Assembly: GCA_024229515.1 (NCBI GenBank)
Contig: JAAESI010000310.1
Location: 1-64,000 of the forward strand
Reading direction: 5' to 3'
DNA: 64,000 bases
Source: Pseudomonadota bacterium
GTDB lineage: Bacteria > Myxococcota_A > UBA796 > UBA9615
In this document: piece by piece, positions 41,009 through 49,746 of the stretch
Numbering within the stretch: position 1 is the first letter of the stretch
Layout: each line of letters opens with the position of its first letter
Position numbers and translations under genes: made by a program
The notes under the pieces: model-generated
What the model saw: only the letters and a program-made list of their open reading frames with translations
Database searches by the model: none
Told to the model about the DNA's origin: nothing

Positions 41009-43104
41009 CCCGGCTGGACTACGCCCTCGCGGCGATCGCGTTCGCGGCCGCGTGCCTCTTCTGGGTCACCTGCCTGGGGGTGGGCGAGGCGAGCGGGGAC
41101 GCCTTCATGCCGATCGAGTGCGGCTGGCGCACCTTCGGAAGCCTCCGGCCGGTGCAGCCGGCCCAGCCGATCTACGGCTACGGGGTCTGTCTCGGCGGCG
41201 CGGGGCTGCTCGCGTTTGCGCACGACATGCTCGACGTCACGCGAAACCGGGCGATCGTGGGGGCCGCCTCGGCTTCCCTGGTGTTCCTCGCTGTGCGCGC
41301 CGCCGCCCCCGCCATGGCCGGCGTCAGCATGCCCGCCGCCGCCGCCGCGCTGATGGTGCGGCACCCGAGCCTCATCGACTCCCATATCGAGGGCAAGCAC
41401 GGGTACCTCGCGTTGACCTGGATCTCCATCGCCCTGCTGGGCGCCGCCATCGCGACGGCGCGCCGATCGACCGCGGCCGTGGTCATCGCCGCCGTGGCCG
41501 TCCCGATGGCGGTGATGAACCACCCCTTCTCGCTCTGGCTCGGCGTCGCCGCCCGCGCCCTCGTCCCCCTGCTGCACGCCCGCCACGGCACCCGAACCCT
41601 CGCCGCCGCGGCGGGGGCCTGGCTGCTGCTGACGCTCCCCCGGCTGGGTCCGATGTTCATGGAGCTCGGAACCAGCGGCGACCTCGGTCGGCTGACCCGC
41701 CCCGACGTCGGCTTCGAGGAAGCGCTGGCGGGCACCTGGTCCGGCCTCGCCGCCCCGGTCCACGTCATCGTCGCGATCGGCCTCGTGGTGCTCGCCGCGG
41801 GCCTGCTCCGACGGCCCCCCGAAGGGCACGAAGGCTCCCGGCTGGCGGCGCCCGCGACGGCGTGGGCACTCGCCGCGATCGTGTCGGTCGCGACGCTCGT
41901 GGCCACGACCTCGATCCTCGGCTTCGTCCGCGCCTACCACGTACAACTGATCGCCCCCGTGGGCGCCCTCGGCCTCGGGGTCGCAGCCGCCACCCTGGTC
42001 GAACGCATGCTTCGGGTCAGCGGGCAGCCCGCCGTCGCCGGGGTCCTCGGGGTCGCGCTGGCGTGGGGGGTCGCCGACGTGGCCTCCGGCGGCGAGCCGC
42101 TGCTGGACCGCACCTGCCCCGACGTGCCCGCCTCAGCCCTCACGGCCGCCGGCAGCGCGGCCATCCAGGCCACCATCGCCGCCGACGCCGACGGCGGGGT
42201 GATCGTCAGCGACCTCTACCTCGGGGTCGCGACCATCGACGCCGCCGTGCCCATCGCCCTGGGCCTGTACCGCGACGGGATCACCCCCACCGAGCCGGTG
42301 ACCTGGTACTGGATCATCAGCGGAGAAGACGACGAGCAGACCCACCGCATCGCCTCGGCCCCGGGCCTCCGCCGGATCCTCGGCCCCCCCACGATCCGCA
42401 ACCACGTCGTCGCCGTGACCAGCCCCGGGGGGCTCCGCACCGCCGTCTGCGCCGAGGGGCTCGCCGAACACGAGCGGTTCACCAGCTCGTACCGCACCTG
42501 GCTGGCGTGGATGGACCACGCCGCCGGGACGTCGACCCTGGTCCCACCGGATCCGCTGGACTGCAGCCTGGACGAGCCCCCCCCCCCCGGAGCTGTCCCA
42601 GGAGGACGTCGTCACGGGCCTGCGCCGCACCCTGGAGGAGGCTTCGTTCCGGTGGGTCCGCGGACCGGACGACGTGCCCGCCTCGCTGGCCGACCGCACG
42701 GTGATCCTCCAGGTCTTCGACTGCCTCGACACGCAGCTTTCGGCGGGCCTGACGTGGCTCGATATGATCGAGGAGCGGGAGCTTCGCCGCGGCAGCGTGA
42801 TGCTCTCGGTGCTGCTGTCCCCGCAGCCCGAGTTCCGCGACCCCGACGGGGACCGCCTCGCGGCATGACCCACGGCCGGGACCGCACCCTGGGGATCGCC
42901 TTGGATGGGAGCCTCAAGTTGGATCTCCGCCTCGAGACAACCCCGCGGACCCTGATCTACGACCGCGACGGTCGGCTGCGGGGCAGCTTCGACGAGCCGA
43001 TCCTCCACGGCTCCGCCCTCGAGCGGCAGGCCGATCAGCTGCTGGATCGGCTCTACGCCGAAGATGAGCGGCGAAGGTTGGATTCAGCGCCGGTTCCCCG
43101 CTAG
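41005..43104 (+). pseudogene. Polytopic membrane protein, paralogue B, with two compensating frameshifts
   Basis: Residues 1-~525 align by eye with paralogue A: GDAFMPIECGWRTFG, PIYGYGVCLGG, VPMAVMNHPFSLWLG, VSDLYLG, TWYWIISGE, TWLAWMDH, DPLDCSLDE. At a run of 12 C (42577-42588) homology jumps to the +1 frame, which continues ELSQEDVVTGLRRTLEEA, VILQVFDCLDTQL and SVLLSPQPEF and ends at TGA 42866-42868. Homology then returns to the first frame (DRTLGIALDG, LIYDRDGRLRGSFDEP) to 43104. The first frame stays open throughout, but ~93 residues would be garbled. One extra C and one missing base restore ~698 residues. GTG 41005 overlaps the previous stop. Either a damaged gene or a homopolymer sequencing error. 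Confidence 0.7.
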
Positions 43105-43138
43105 GGTTTCGTTGGGCGGTGGTCAGGAGGACCACCAA

Positions 43139-44140
43139 GTGACTCGAGGAGCAAGAAGTCTCGGACGAGCCGAGTTGCGGGATCGCGTTGAGCGCATCCT
43201 GCAGTTCGACAGGGAACGCGCGGGCCTCAGCCCGGCGGACCGCGAGCCCATCACGTACAGCACGAAGATCGAGATGGAAGCGGTGCACATCCGCAACGGC
43301 CTCACGTGGGGCGTCGGATCGCAAGCCGCGGACACCACCCTGATCGCCCCCCTGGGCGAGGACCCCTGGGGCGCCTGGCAGGCCCAACGAAACGACACCG
43401 GCGCGCCGTTGGTGACGCGGGTCTTTCCGCTGCACCGCCTGGGCGAGGTCCGGGCGCTGGGCACGTTCATCCTCGGCATGCGGGCGATGCACAAGGTGCC
43501 CCGAGAGCAGGCCGGGGGCCGCTTCATCGCCCCCCTGTGGCGCATCGACGGCACGCTCCTGGCGTACTCCATGCCGGCCCAACCGGGTCGCAGCCTCGCC
43601 AACGGCGCCCACCGCAACTGGACCGCGAAGATCCGGCTGCACTTCCTCGTCGAGCTGATCGAGGGCGTGGCGGCGCTGCACCGGGCCGGCTACGTGCACG
43701 GCAACCTCAAGCCGAGCAACGTGCTGCTGGACCAGGTCGGCCGGCCCCACGTCTCGGACTGCGGCTCCCCCGGCGTGCCCCAGAACGAGCTCGACGAGGC
43801 GGCGGTCCTCAACGGCCGCTTCCCGTTCGTCGCCCCCGAGGTGGGGCGGGCGCTGGTGCCTCCCGGCTACCGCGCGGACGTCTACGCCCTCGGTCGGGTC
43901 GCCCACATGGTCGCCGCCGGCCTGGCCTCCGGGCCGCGGCTTCCGGCGGCGTTCGCGCACCACGATCCCGGCACCCTGCCCAAGAAGCTGTCCAAGCTGA
44001 TCGCGCGGGCGACGGAGTGGGACCCGGAGGATCGGTACACCAGCGCGATCGACATCGCTCCCGGGGATGCGCCAGAGCTCCGGCCCCTGGCAGGCGCTCG
44101 CCCTCAGTCGGGTGATCGCGTAGCGCGCCCGATGCGCTGA
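43139..44140 (+). CDS. Ser/Thr-kinase-like protein, probable pseudokinase
   Basis: Predicted 333 residues. The C-lobe of a Hanks-type kinase is visible: VELIEGVAALHRAGYVHGNLKPSNVLLD, then HVSDCGSPG, FVAPEVG and YRADVYALGRVAHMVAAG. The catalytic HRD is HGN (Asp replaced by Asn), DFG is DCG, and the VAVK Lys position reads VTRV (Arg). Catalysis is therefore unlikely; a scaffold or regulatory role is inferred. N-terminal ~60 residues are not kinase-like. GTG 43139 is fixed by AGGAGG (43125-43130) eight bases upstream, a very strong site that overrides an in-frame start at 43064. It ends 37 bases inside the convergent psd gene. Confidence 0.75.
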   Translation: MTRGARSLGRAELRDRVERILQFDRERAGLSPADREPITYSTKIEMEAVHIRNGLTWGVGSQAADTTLIAPLGEDPWGAWQAQRNDTGAPLVTRVFPLHRLGEVRALGTFILGMRAMHKVPREQAGGRFIAPLWRIDGTLLAYSMPAQPGRSLANGAHRNWTAKIRLHFLVELIEGVAALHRAGYVHGNLKPSNVLLDQVGRPHVSDCGSPGVPQNELDEAAVLNGRFPFVAPEVGRALVPPGYRADVYALGRVAHMVAAGLASGPRLPAAFAHHDPGTLPKKLSKLIARATEWDPEDRYTSAIDIAPGDAPELRPLAGARPQSGDRVARPMR

Positions 44141-44949
44141 CCGACCTGGACGTCGACGCCCGGCTCGGTCTCCCAGACGGCCTGCCCGGGCTCGAACACC
44201 AGCACCACGGTGCTCCCCATCTCGAACTGCCCCAGCTCGTCGCCGGCGGCGATGGGCAGGTCCAACTCCGCCTCGTGAGCGGCCCCGCCGGTGTTCGTGA
44301 TGAGGTCGGAGAAGGTCACCGCCATGCGGCCCACGCCGAAGGCGCCGACCATCACGACCGCCACCTCGCCGCGGTCTTCGGTGGCGATCCGAATGACCAG
44401 ACGCTCGTTGCGCGCGAACAGATCACGGATCTTGCGGGTCGCGGCCGGGAACACGGGCCAGAGCCGCCCCGGCCGGTACCGGTACCCGATGATCCGACCG
44501 GTCACGGGGCTGTGAACGCGGTGGTAGTCCCGCGGACTCAGGTACAGCACGGCAAAGGGGCCCCCGTCGTACCGGCCATCACCGCCGAGGAGGTCCTGGA
44601 CGGCGTAGTCCAGCTCGGGGGACTGGGGGAGCCGGCCGCCCTCGGCGAGGCCGCAGGCGTAGACCTTGGCGTCGGCGGGTCCGACCACGGCGTCGGCGTC
44701 CGGGCAGACCGGTCGAGCGCCGGGCCTGAGGGCGCGGGTGAAGAAGGCTACGACGGAGTCGAAGTCGGCGACGTCCTGCTCGACCTCGGTCAGATCGACC
44801 CGGTAGTGCCGGATGTACCAACGCAAGAACGTGCGCAGCACGAACTTCGGCGGACGCGTGCGCAGGACCCACCCCATCGCCCGCGACGTGCGCTTTCGGG
44901 GGATCACCGACAGGAATCCGATGACGAGGCCGTCCTTCATCGCGTCCAT
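44104..44949 (-). CDS. psd: Phosphatidylserine decarboxylase proenzyme
   Basis: Predicted 281 residues. Converts phosphatidylserine to phosphatidylethanolamine at the inner membrane. The self-cleavage site is EMGSTVVLVFEPG (MGST in place of LGST), which gives the pyruvoyl-bearing alpha chain near residue 244. Upstream are VVAFFTRALRPGARPVC, VLYLSPRDYHRVHSPVTGRI (catalytic His region) and VGAFGVGRM, all characteristic. Start ATG 44949 (MDAMKDG); ATG 44940 is an alternative. Divergent from dnaJ with a 139-base gap. Confidence 0.92.
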   Translation of the reverse strand: MDAMKDGLVIGFLSVIPRKRTSRAMGWVLRTRPPKFVLRTFLRWYIRHYRVDLTEVEQDVADFDSVVAFFTRALRPGARPVCPDADAVVGPADAKVYACGLAEGGRLPQSPELDYAVQDLLGGDGRYDGGPFAVLYLSPRDYHRVHSPVTGRIIGYRYRPGRLWPVFPAATRKIRDLFARNERLVIRIATEDRGEVAVVMVGAFGVGRMAVTFSDLITNTGGAAHEAELDLPIAAGDELGQFEMGSTVVLVFEPGQAVWETEPGVDVQVGQRIGRATRSPD

Positions 44950-45050
44950 CCGGGACGCGCCCCTACGGGTGCCCTGCGAGCATGGACCTCCGACTCTTGT
45001 CTCCGGTTCATCGGCGCGGAACCTAGCGCACCCCTTACGCGGGCGCGCGC

Positions 45051-45078
45051 TTGACACCCACGACCCGCCCATTACGTT
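45051..45078 (+). promoter_or_regulatory. dnaJ promoter, nearly leaderless
   Basis: TTGACA (45051-45056), 16 bases, TACGTT (45073-45078). ATG 45089 is ten bases after the -10 box, so the transcript would have at most a few untranslated bases, and no ribosome site exists. Spacer length equals that of the groESL and dnaK promoters. Confidence 0.65.
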
Positions 45079-45088
45079 GCGCGCTTCG

Positions 45089-46240
45089 ATGGCAAGCCCA
45101 CGCGACTACTACGAGGTCCTCGGAATCGGACGCGACGCCTCCGCCAAGGAGATGAAGAAGGCGTACCGCGCCCTCGCGCTCAAGTTCCACCCGGATCGGA
45201 ACCCCGACGACAAGGAGGCCGAGGCCAGCTTCAAGGAAGCGGCGGAGGCCTACGAGGTCCTCAACGACCCCAAGAAGCGCGAGCTGTACGACCGCTTCGG
45301 CCACGACGGGCTGAAGAACAGCGGGTACGGCGGCTTCCAGGGCGGCGTCGAAGACATCTTCAGCGCGTTCGGCGACATGTTCGGCGATCTCTTCGGCTTC
45401 GGTGGCGGGGGCGGACAGCGACGCGGAGGCGCCCGACGGCGGGCTCCCCGACGCGGCCAGGACATGCGCTTCGACCTGTCGCTGGACTTCGAGAAGGCGG
45501 CCTTCGGCACCAACGAAGAGATCCTCGTGCAGCGCGCGGAGATCTGCGAGCCCTGTTCGGGCAAGGGCGGCAAGGCGGGCACCGAGCCGGAGACCTGCGG
45601 CACCTGCGGCGGGCGCGGAGAGGTCATCCAGCAGCAGGCGTTCCTCCAGATCCGGACCGCCTGCCCCACCTGCCGGGGCGCGGGCAGCTCCTACGCGGAG
45701 AACTGCGACGAGTGCAACGGCCGCGGTCGCATCCCCGTCGAGCGCAAGCTCGCGGTCAACGTGCCCCGCGGCGTCGATGACGGCATGCAGCTGCGGCTGT
45801 CGGGCGAGGGCGAGCCGGGCTCGATGGGGGCGCCTCCCGGCGACCTCTACGTCTTCCTCCACGTTCGCCCCCACGAGATCTTCGAGCGCCACGGCGACGA
45901 CGTCGTCTGCGCCCTCGACCTTAGCTTCCCCCAGGCCTCCCTCGGCACCGAGATCGAGGTGCCGACGCTGGACGGCAGCGACACCGTCAAGGTGAAGTCG
46001 GGCACCCAGAACGGCGGGCTCGTCCGCCTCAAGGGCAAGGGCATCCCCAACGTCCGCACCGGCAATCGGGGCGACCAGGTGATGCAGTGCAAGGTCGCCA
46101 CCCCCAAGCACCTGACCGACCGACAGCGCGAGATCCTCGAGGAGTTCGCGACCATCGACGGCGAGAAGGTCCGCAAGGGGGAGTCGGGCACCGGGAGCCT
46201 GCGCCGCTTCATCAGCCGACTGACGGGATCCGACGACTGA
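45089..46240 (+). CDS. dnaJ: Co-chaperone DnaJ
   Basis: Predicted 383 residues. J domain at 5-70 with HPD (ALKFHPDRNP), Gly/Phe linker (GFGGGGGQRRGG), four zinc-finger repeats CEPCSGKG, CGTCGGRG, CPTCRGAG and CDECNGRG, then the C-terminal substrate domain. ATG 45089 matches the family start (ASPRDYYEVLGIGRDAS). It is separate from dnaK and leads directly into the Bat operon: the next gene starts on the last base of its stop (TGATG). Confidence 0.97.
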   Translation: MASPRDYYEVLGIGRDASAKEMKKAYRALALKFHPDRNPDDKEAEASFKEAAEAYEVLNDPKKRELYDRFGHDGLKNSGYGGFQGGVEDIFSAFGDMFGDLFGFGGGGGQRRGGARRRAPRRGQDMRFDLSLDFEKAAFGTNEEILVQRAEICEPCSGKGGKAGTEPETCGTCGGRGEVIQQQAFLQIRTACPTCRGAGSSYAENCDECNGRGRIPVERKLAVNVPRGVDDGMQLRLSGEGEPGSMGAPPGDLYVFLHVRPHEIFERHGDDVVCALDLSFPQASLGTEIEVPTLDGSDTVKVKSGTQNGGLVRLKGKGIPNVRTGNRGDQVMQCKVATPKHLTDRQREILEEFATIDGEKVRKGESGTGSLRRFISRLTGSDD

Positions 46241-46740
46241 TGCTTCGACTCGCGGCTTTCCTGTCGGCGGCAGTCCTGCTGGCCGCGAGTGCTCCGTCCG
46301 CCAAGCTGGTTCAGCGGGCGGGCGACACGTCCCCCAGCGGCAAGTTCCTCATGCAGGTCGAAGTCGACTGGGAGGGCCGCCCCGAGGAGTACCTGCTCGG
46401 CGCCCCCACCGTGGATGCCCCCAAGGGCGGCGCGGTGCGCATGGGCCGGACCGCCAGCAGCTTCGATGGCACCCGCACCCACTGGACCGCTGACGTGGTG
46501 GTCGAGCTCCCCGACAAGGGGACCGAGTGGAACGTCGGCCCCGCCCGCATCCCCATCAAGGCCGGCCCCCACGCGGGGCAGGACCTGACCGCAGCGCCGC
46601 TCAAAGTCGGCTCCCCCAACACGAAGCGCCAGGCCCTGATCGCTCAGGGAATCGGCAACGGCGTCGTCGTGTTCCTCGTCCTCGCATACGTGACCTTTCG
46701 CTGGCGGGGACTGACCCGCCTGGAGGAAGCCCCCGCATGA
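46240..46740 (+). CDS. Small exported membrane protein of the dnaJ-bat operon
   Basis: Predicted 166 residues. Signal peptide (MLRLAAFLSAAVLLAASAPSA), an Ig-like beta region (KLVQRAGDTSPSGKFLMQVEVDWEGRP, then DVVVELPDKGTEWNVGPARIPI) and a C-terminal membrane helix (VVVFLVLAYVTFRW) with a short cytoplasmic tail. The family is not recognised. It overlaps dnaJ by one base (TGATG) and the MoxR gene by four (ATGA), so it belongs to the Bat operon and may be a membrane partner of the BatD-type proteins. Confidence 0.75.
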   Translation: MLRLAAFLSAAVLLAASAPSAKLVQRAGDTSPSGKFLMQVEVDWEGRPEEYLLGAPTVDAPKGGAVRMGRTASSFDGTRTHWTADVVVELPDKGTEWNVGPARIPIKAGPHAGQDLTAAPLKVGSPNTKRQALIAQGIGNGVVVFLVLAYVTFRWRGLTRLEEAPA

Positions 46741-47732
46741 CCGCCCCCGTCTACGACCTCGAACAAGTGCGCGCCCAGCTGGAGCAGGTCTCCGGCTACT
46801 TCGGCCTGCTCCGACAGCAGGTGGCCCGCGTCGTCGTCGGCCAGAGCTACATGGTCGAACGCCTGCTGATCGGCCTGCTGTCCGGGGGCCACATCCTCCT
46901 GGAGGGGGTCCCGGGCCTCGCCAAGACCACCACGGTGAAGGCGCTCAGCGACGCGATCCAGACCGGCTTCAGCCGAATCTCGTTCACGCCCGACCTGCTC
47001 CCCGCCGACGTCCTCGGCACGCAGATCTACAGCCCCAAGACCGGCGAGTTCTCCGTCAAGCAGGGGCCGGTGTTCACCAACATCCTGCTCGCGGACGAGA
47101 TCAACCGGGCCCCCGCGAAGGTGCAGTCGGCGCTGCTGGAGGCGATGCAGGAGCGCAACGTCACCATCGGCGACACGACGTTCCCGCTGCCCGACCCGTT
47201 CCTCGTGCTCGCCACGCAGAACCCGCTGGAGCAGGAGGGGACCTACCCGCTGCCGGAGGCCCAGGTCGACCGCTTCATGATGAAGCTGCGGGTCGGCTAC
47301 CCGACGCGGGACGAGGAGAAGGAGATCCTCCGCCGCTCCATCGCCGGCTTCCCGAAGCTCGACCCGGTGCTCACCCCGGACCACATCCGGCACGCCCGCA
47401 AGGTCGCCGCGACCATCCGGTTCGACGACAAGCTGGTCGACTACATCCTCGACATCGTGTCCGCGACCCGGGACCCCAAGGGGGCCGGCATCAACGACCT
47501 GGACGGCCTCCTGGAGTTCGGCGGCTCGCCGCGCGCGACCCTCGCCCTGGAGCAGGCCGCCCGCGCCCACGCCTTCCTCGCCGGACGCGCCTACGTGACG
47601 TCCGCCGACATCAAGACCATCGCCCCCGACGTGCTCCGGCACCGCCTCGTGCTCAGCTACGAAGCGGAAGCCGAAGAGGTCGACGCGGACGAGATCATCG
47701 CCCGCATCCTCGCCAGCGTGCCCGTTCCTTAG
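46737..47732 (+). CDS. moxR: MoxR family AAA+ ATPase
   Basis: Predicted 331 residues. Walker A is EGVPGLAKTTTVKAL; Walker B is ILLADEINRAPAKVQSALLEAM; sensor ATQNPLEQEGTYPLPEAQVDRFMM is diagnostic for MoxR. Acts as a chaperone-like ATPase that works with VWA-domain proteins, here the BatA/BatB products downstream. ATG 46737 overlaps the preceding stop and has GGAGG about ten bases upstream. Confidence 0.93.
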   Translation: MTAPVYDLEQVRAQLEQVSGYFGLLRQQVARVVVGQSYMVERLLIGLLSGGHILLEGVPGLAKTTTVKALSDAIQTGFSRISFTPDLLPADVLGTQIYSPKTGEFSVKQGPVFTNILLADEINRAPAKVQSALLEAMQERNVTIGDTTFPLPDPFLVLATQNPLEQEGTYPLPEAQVDRFMMKLRVGYPTRDEEKEILRRSIAGFPKLDPVLTPDHIRHARKVAATIRFDDKLVDYILDIVSATRDPKGAGINDLDGLLEFGGSPRATLALEQAARAHAFLAGRAYVTSADIKTIAPDVLRHRLVLSYEAEAEEVDADEIIARILASVPVP

Positions 47733-47743
47733 GGAGCCTCCCG

Positions 47744-48814
47744 GTGCCCACCGCCCTCCTCGGACCCTTCGCGATGGCCCTCGGCGGCGCCGTGCTCGCG
47801 GTGCTGATCGGGTGGCAGGTGGCGCAGTGGACCAACCGGCGGGACGAGGCGCGAATCAAGGCGGCCGGCGGCGGCCACGTCGCGGCGGGCGGGCGGTGGC
47901 TCCCCGAAGGCGCCCTCGGCGGCGCCAAGGGGGGCATCTCCAGCGAGCTGCTGGCCCAGGTGCGGCGCATCCACATCTCCACGAAGCAGCAGGTCAGCGA
48001 CCTGATGGCGGGCGAGTACAGCTCCGTCTTCAAGGGGCGCGGCATGGAGTTCGAGGAGGTGCGCGAGTACGTGCCCGGGGACGACGTGCGGGCCATCGAC
48101 TGGAACGTCACGGCGCGGATGGAGCAGCCCTACGTCAAGGAGTTCCGGGAGGAGCGCGAGCTGGTCGTGATGATCCTCGTGGACATCTCCGCCTCGGGCG
48201 ACTTCGGCACCACCGGCAAGCTCAAGAACGAGCTCGCGGCCGAGCTCGCCGCGACCCTGGCGTTCGCCGCCACGCGCAACAACGACAAGGTCGGGCTACT
48301 CCTGTTCACCGACCGGATCGAGCGGTTCATCGCCCCCAAGAAGGGGCGCGGCCACGTCTGGCGGGTCATCCGGGAGATCCTCGACTGCGAGCGGCACGGC
48401 TCGGGCACAGACCTGGCCGAAGCGCTCGGCTTCCTCAACCGGGTGGTCCGGCGCAAGGCGGTGGTGTTCCTGATCTCCGACTTCCTGGACGACGAGGCGG
48501 AGTTCGAGCAGCCGCTGCGCATCGCCAACCGCAAGCACGACCTCGTCGTGTTCAAGATCGAGGACCCCCGGGAGCGCAGCCTCCCCGACGTCGGCTTCGT
48601 CGCCATCGAGGACGCCGAGACCGGACGCCCGGCGTGGCTGGACACGAGCTCCAAGAAGGTCCGCACCCGCTACAAGTCGTCCACCACGGCCCGCGCCCGG
48701 GACCTCCAGGTGCGGCTCCGCAAAATGGACGTCGACCTGGTGGAGCTCTCCACCAACGAGGGCGTGGCGGCCCCGCTGGTCCGCTACTTCCGCTCCCGGG
48801 AGCGGCGCGCCTGA
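47744..48814 (+). CDS. DUF58 domain protein of the Bat operon
   Basis: Predicted 356 residues. One N-terminal helix (~8-28), then the DUF58 signature VFKGRGMEFEEVREYVPGDDVRAIDWNVTARM, followed by a VWA-like fold (VVMILVDISASGDFG ... AVVFLISDFLDD). DUF58 proteins nearly always sit between MoxR and BatA. GTG 47744, with only a weak GGGAG before it. The next gene starts on the last base of its stop. Confidence 0.9.
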   Translation: MPTALLGPFAMALGGAVLAVLIGWQVAQWTNRRDEARIKAAGGGHVAAGGRWLPEGALGGAKGGISSELLAQVRRIHISTKQQVSDLMAGEYSSVFKGRGMEFEEVREYVPGDDVRAIDWNVTARMEQPYVKEFREERELVVMILVDISASGDFGTTGKLKNELAAELAATLAFAATRNNDKVGLLLFTDRIERFIAPKKGRGHVWRVIREILDCERHGSGTDLAEALGFLNRVVRRKAVVFLISDFLDDEAEFEQPLRIANRKHDLVVFKIEDPRERSLPDVGFVAIEDAETGRPAWLDTSSKKVRTRYKSSTTARARDLQVRLRKMDVDLVELSTNEGVAAPLVRYFRSRERRA

Positions 48815-49746
48815 TGCGACGAAGCCTGCCCCTGGCCGTGGCCGTCGCCCTGATAGCAGGGTGTGCTAGCGATGAGATCCCGTACGTGCCGCCCAGCGAG
48901 CCGGCGGTCATCCGGGCGATGGTCGAGTCGGCCCACGTGGTGCCCGGCAAGCCCTTCTTCCTCACCGTCGAGACCGACGTGCGGCAGGACGTCACCCTCG
49001 ACCTGCCCGACGTCGGCGCGAGCATCGAGGGGCTCGTGCTCCTGGACCTGTTCGAGGACACCCCCGAGGTGGTCGGTGACCGGGTGCTGACGGCCTACCG
49101 CTACAAGCTGCGGGCTCCGATCGAGGGCACCTACCTCATCCCCGGGGTCGAGGGGCCGTACAAGACCGAGGACCTGCAGGTCGGGACCGTGGGCAGCGGC
49201 CCGATCCTCGTGGAGGCGACCCGCCTGGGCACCACGGAAGAGGAGCTCCGCGATCTCAAGCCCGCCATCGCCCCGCCGGCGTCGCTGGACGGCGTGATCC
49301 TCGCCGGCTTCGGCCTCGCCGCGCTGCTCCTGATCATCGGCCTGCTGCTCCGGCTCCGGTCCGGACGCACCGAGGAGGCCGTCCCGATCGTCCCCCCGCA
49401 CGAGGCGGCGCTGCGCGAGCTGGACCGCCTCGCCCGCAGCGGGCTGCTCACCGAGGAGGACCAGTCGGCGTTTGCATACACGTTGTCGGGGATCCTGCGG
49501 CGCTACCTGGAGGGGCGGTTCGACTTCGGCGCGTGGCGCATGACGACCCCTGAGGTGATGCGCCAGATGCCGCCGGAGTTGGCCCGGGACCGCAAGCTCG
49601 AGGCGGCGGTCCGGCAGGTGCTGGAAGCGAGCGACTACGTGAAGTTCGCCGGCCAGGTCGTGCCGGTGCCCACGCTGGAAGGCTGGATCAGCGAAGCCCG
49701 CGGGGTCGTGCACGCCACGAAGCCGCGTCCGGAGGCGGACGTATGA
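48814..49746 (+). CDS. BatD-like lipoprotein with single membrane helix
   Basis: Predicted 310 residues. Lipobox LIAG-C17. An Ig-like extracytoplasmic domain (~30-150: VVPGKPFFLTVETDVRQDVTLDL) precedes a membrane helix (~165-190, VILAGFGLAALLLIIGLLL). A cytoplasmic helical domain follows (PHEAALRELDRLARSGLLTEEDQSAFAYTLSGILRRYLEGRF), like the DUF4381-type proteins in Bat loci. Having both a lipobox and a spanning helix is odd. Overlaps: TGATG with the DUF58 gene, ATGA with batA. Confidence 0.8.
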   Translation: MRRSLPLAVAVALIAGCASDEIPYVPPSEPAVIRAMVESAHVVPGKPFFLTVETDVRQDVTLDLPDVGASIEGLVLLDLFEDTPEVVGDRVLTAYRYKLRAPIEGTYLIPGVEGPYKTEDLQVGTVGSGPILVEATRLGTTEEELRDLKPAIAPPASLDGVILAGFGLAALLLIIGLLLRLRSGRTEEAVPIVPPHEAALRELDRLARSGLLTEEDQSAFAYTLSGILRRYLEGRFDFGAWRMTTPEVMRQMPPELARDRKLEAAVRQVLEASDYVKFAGQVVPVPTLEGWISEARGVVHATKPRPEADV

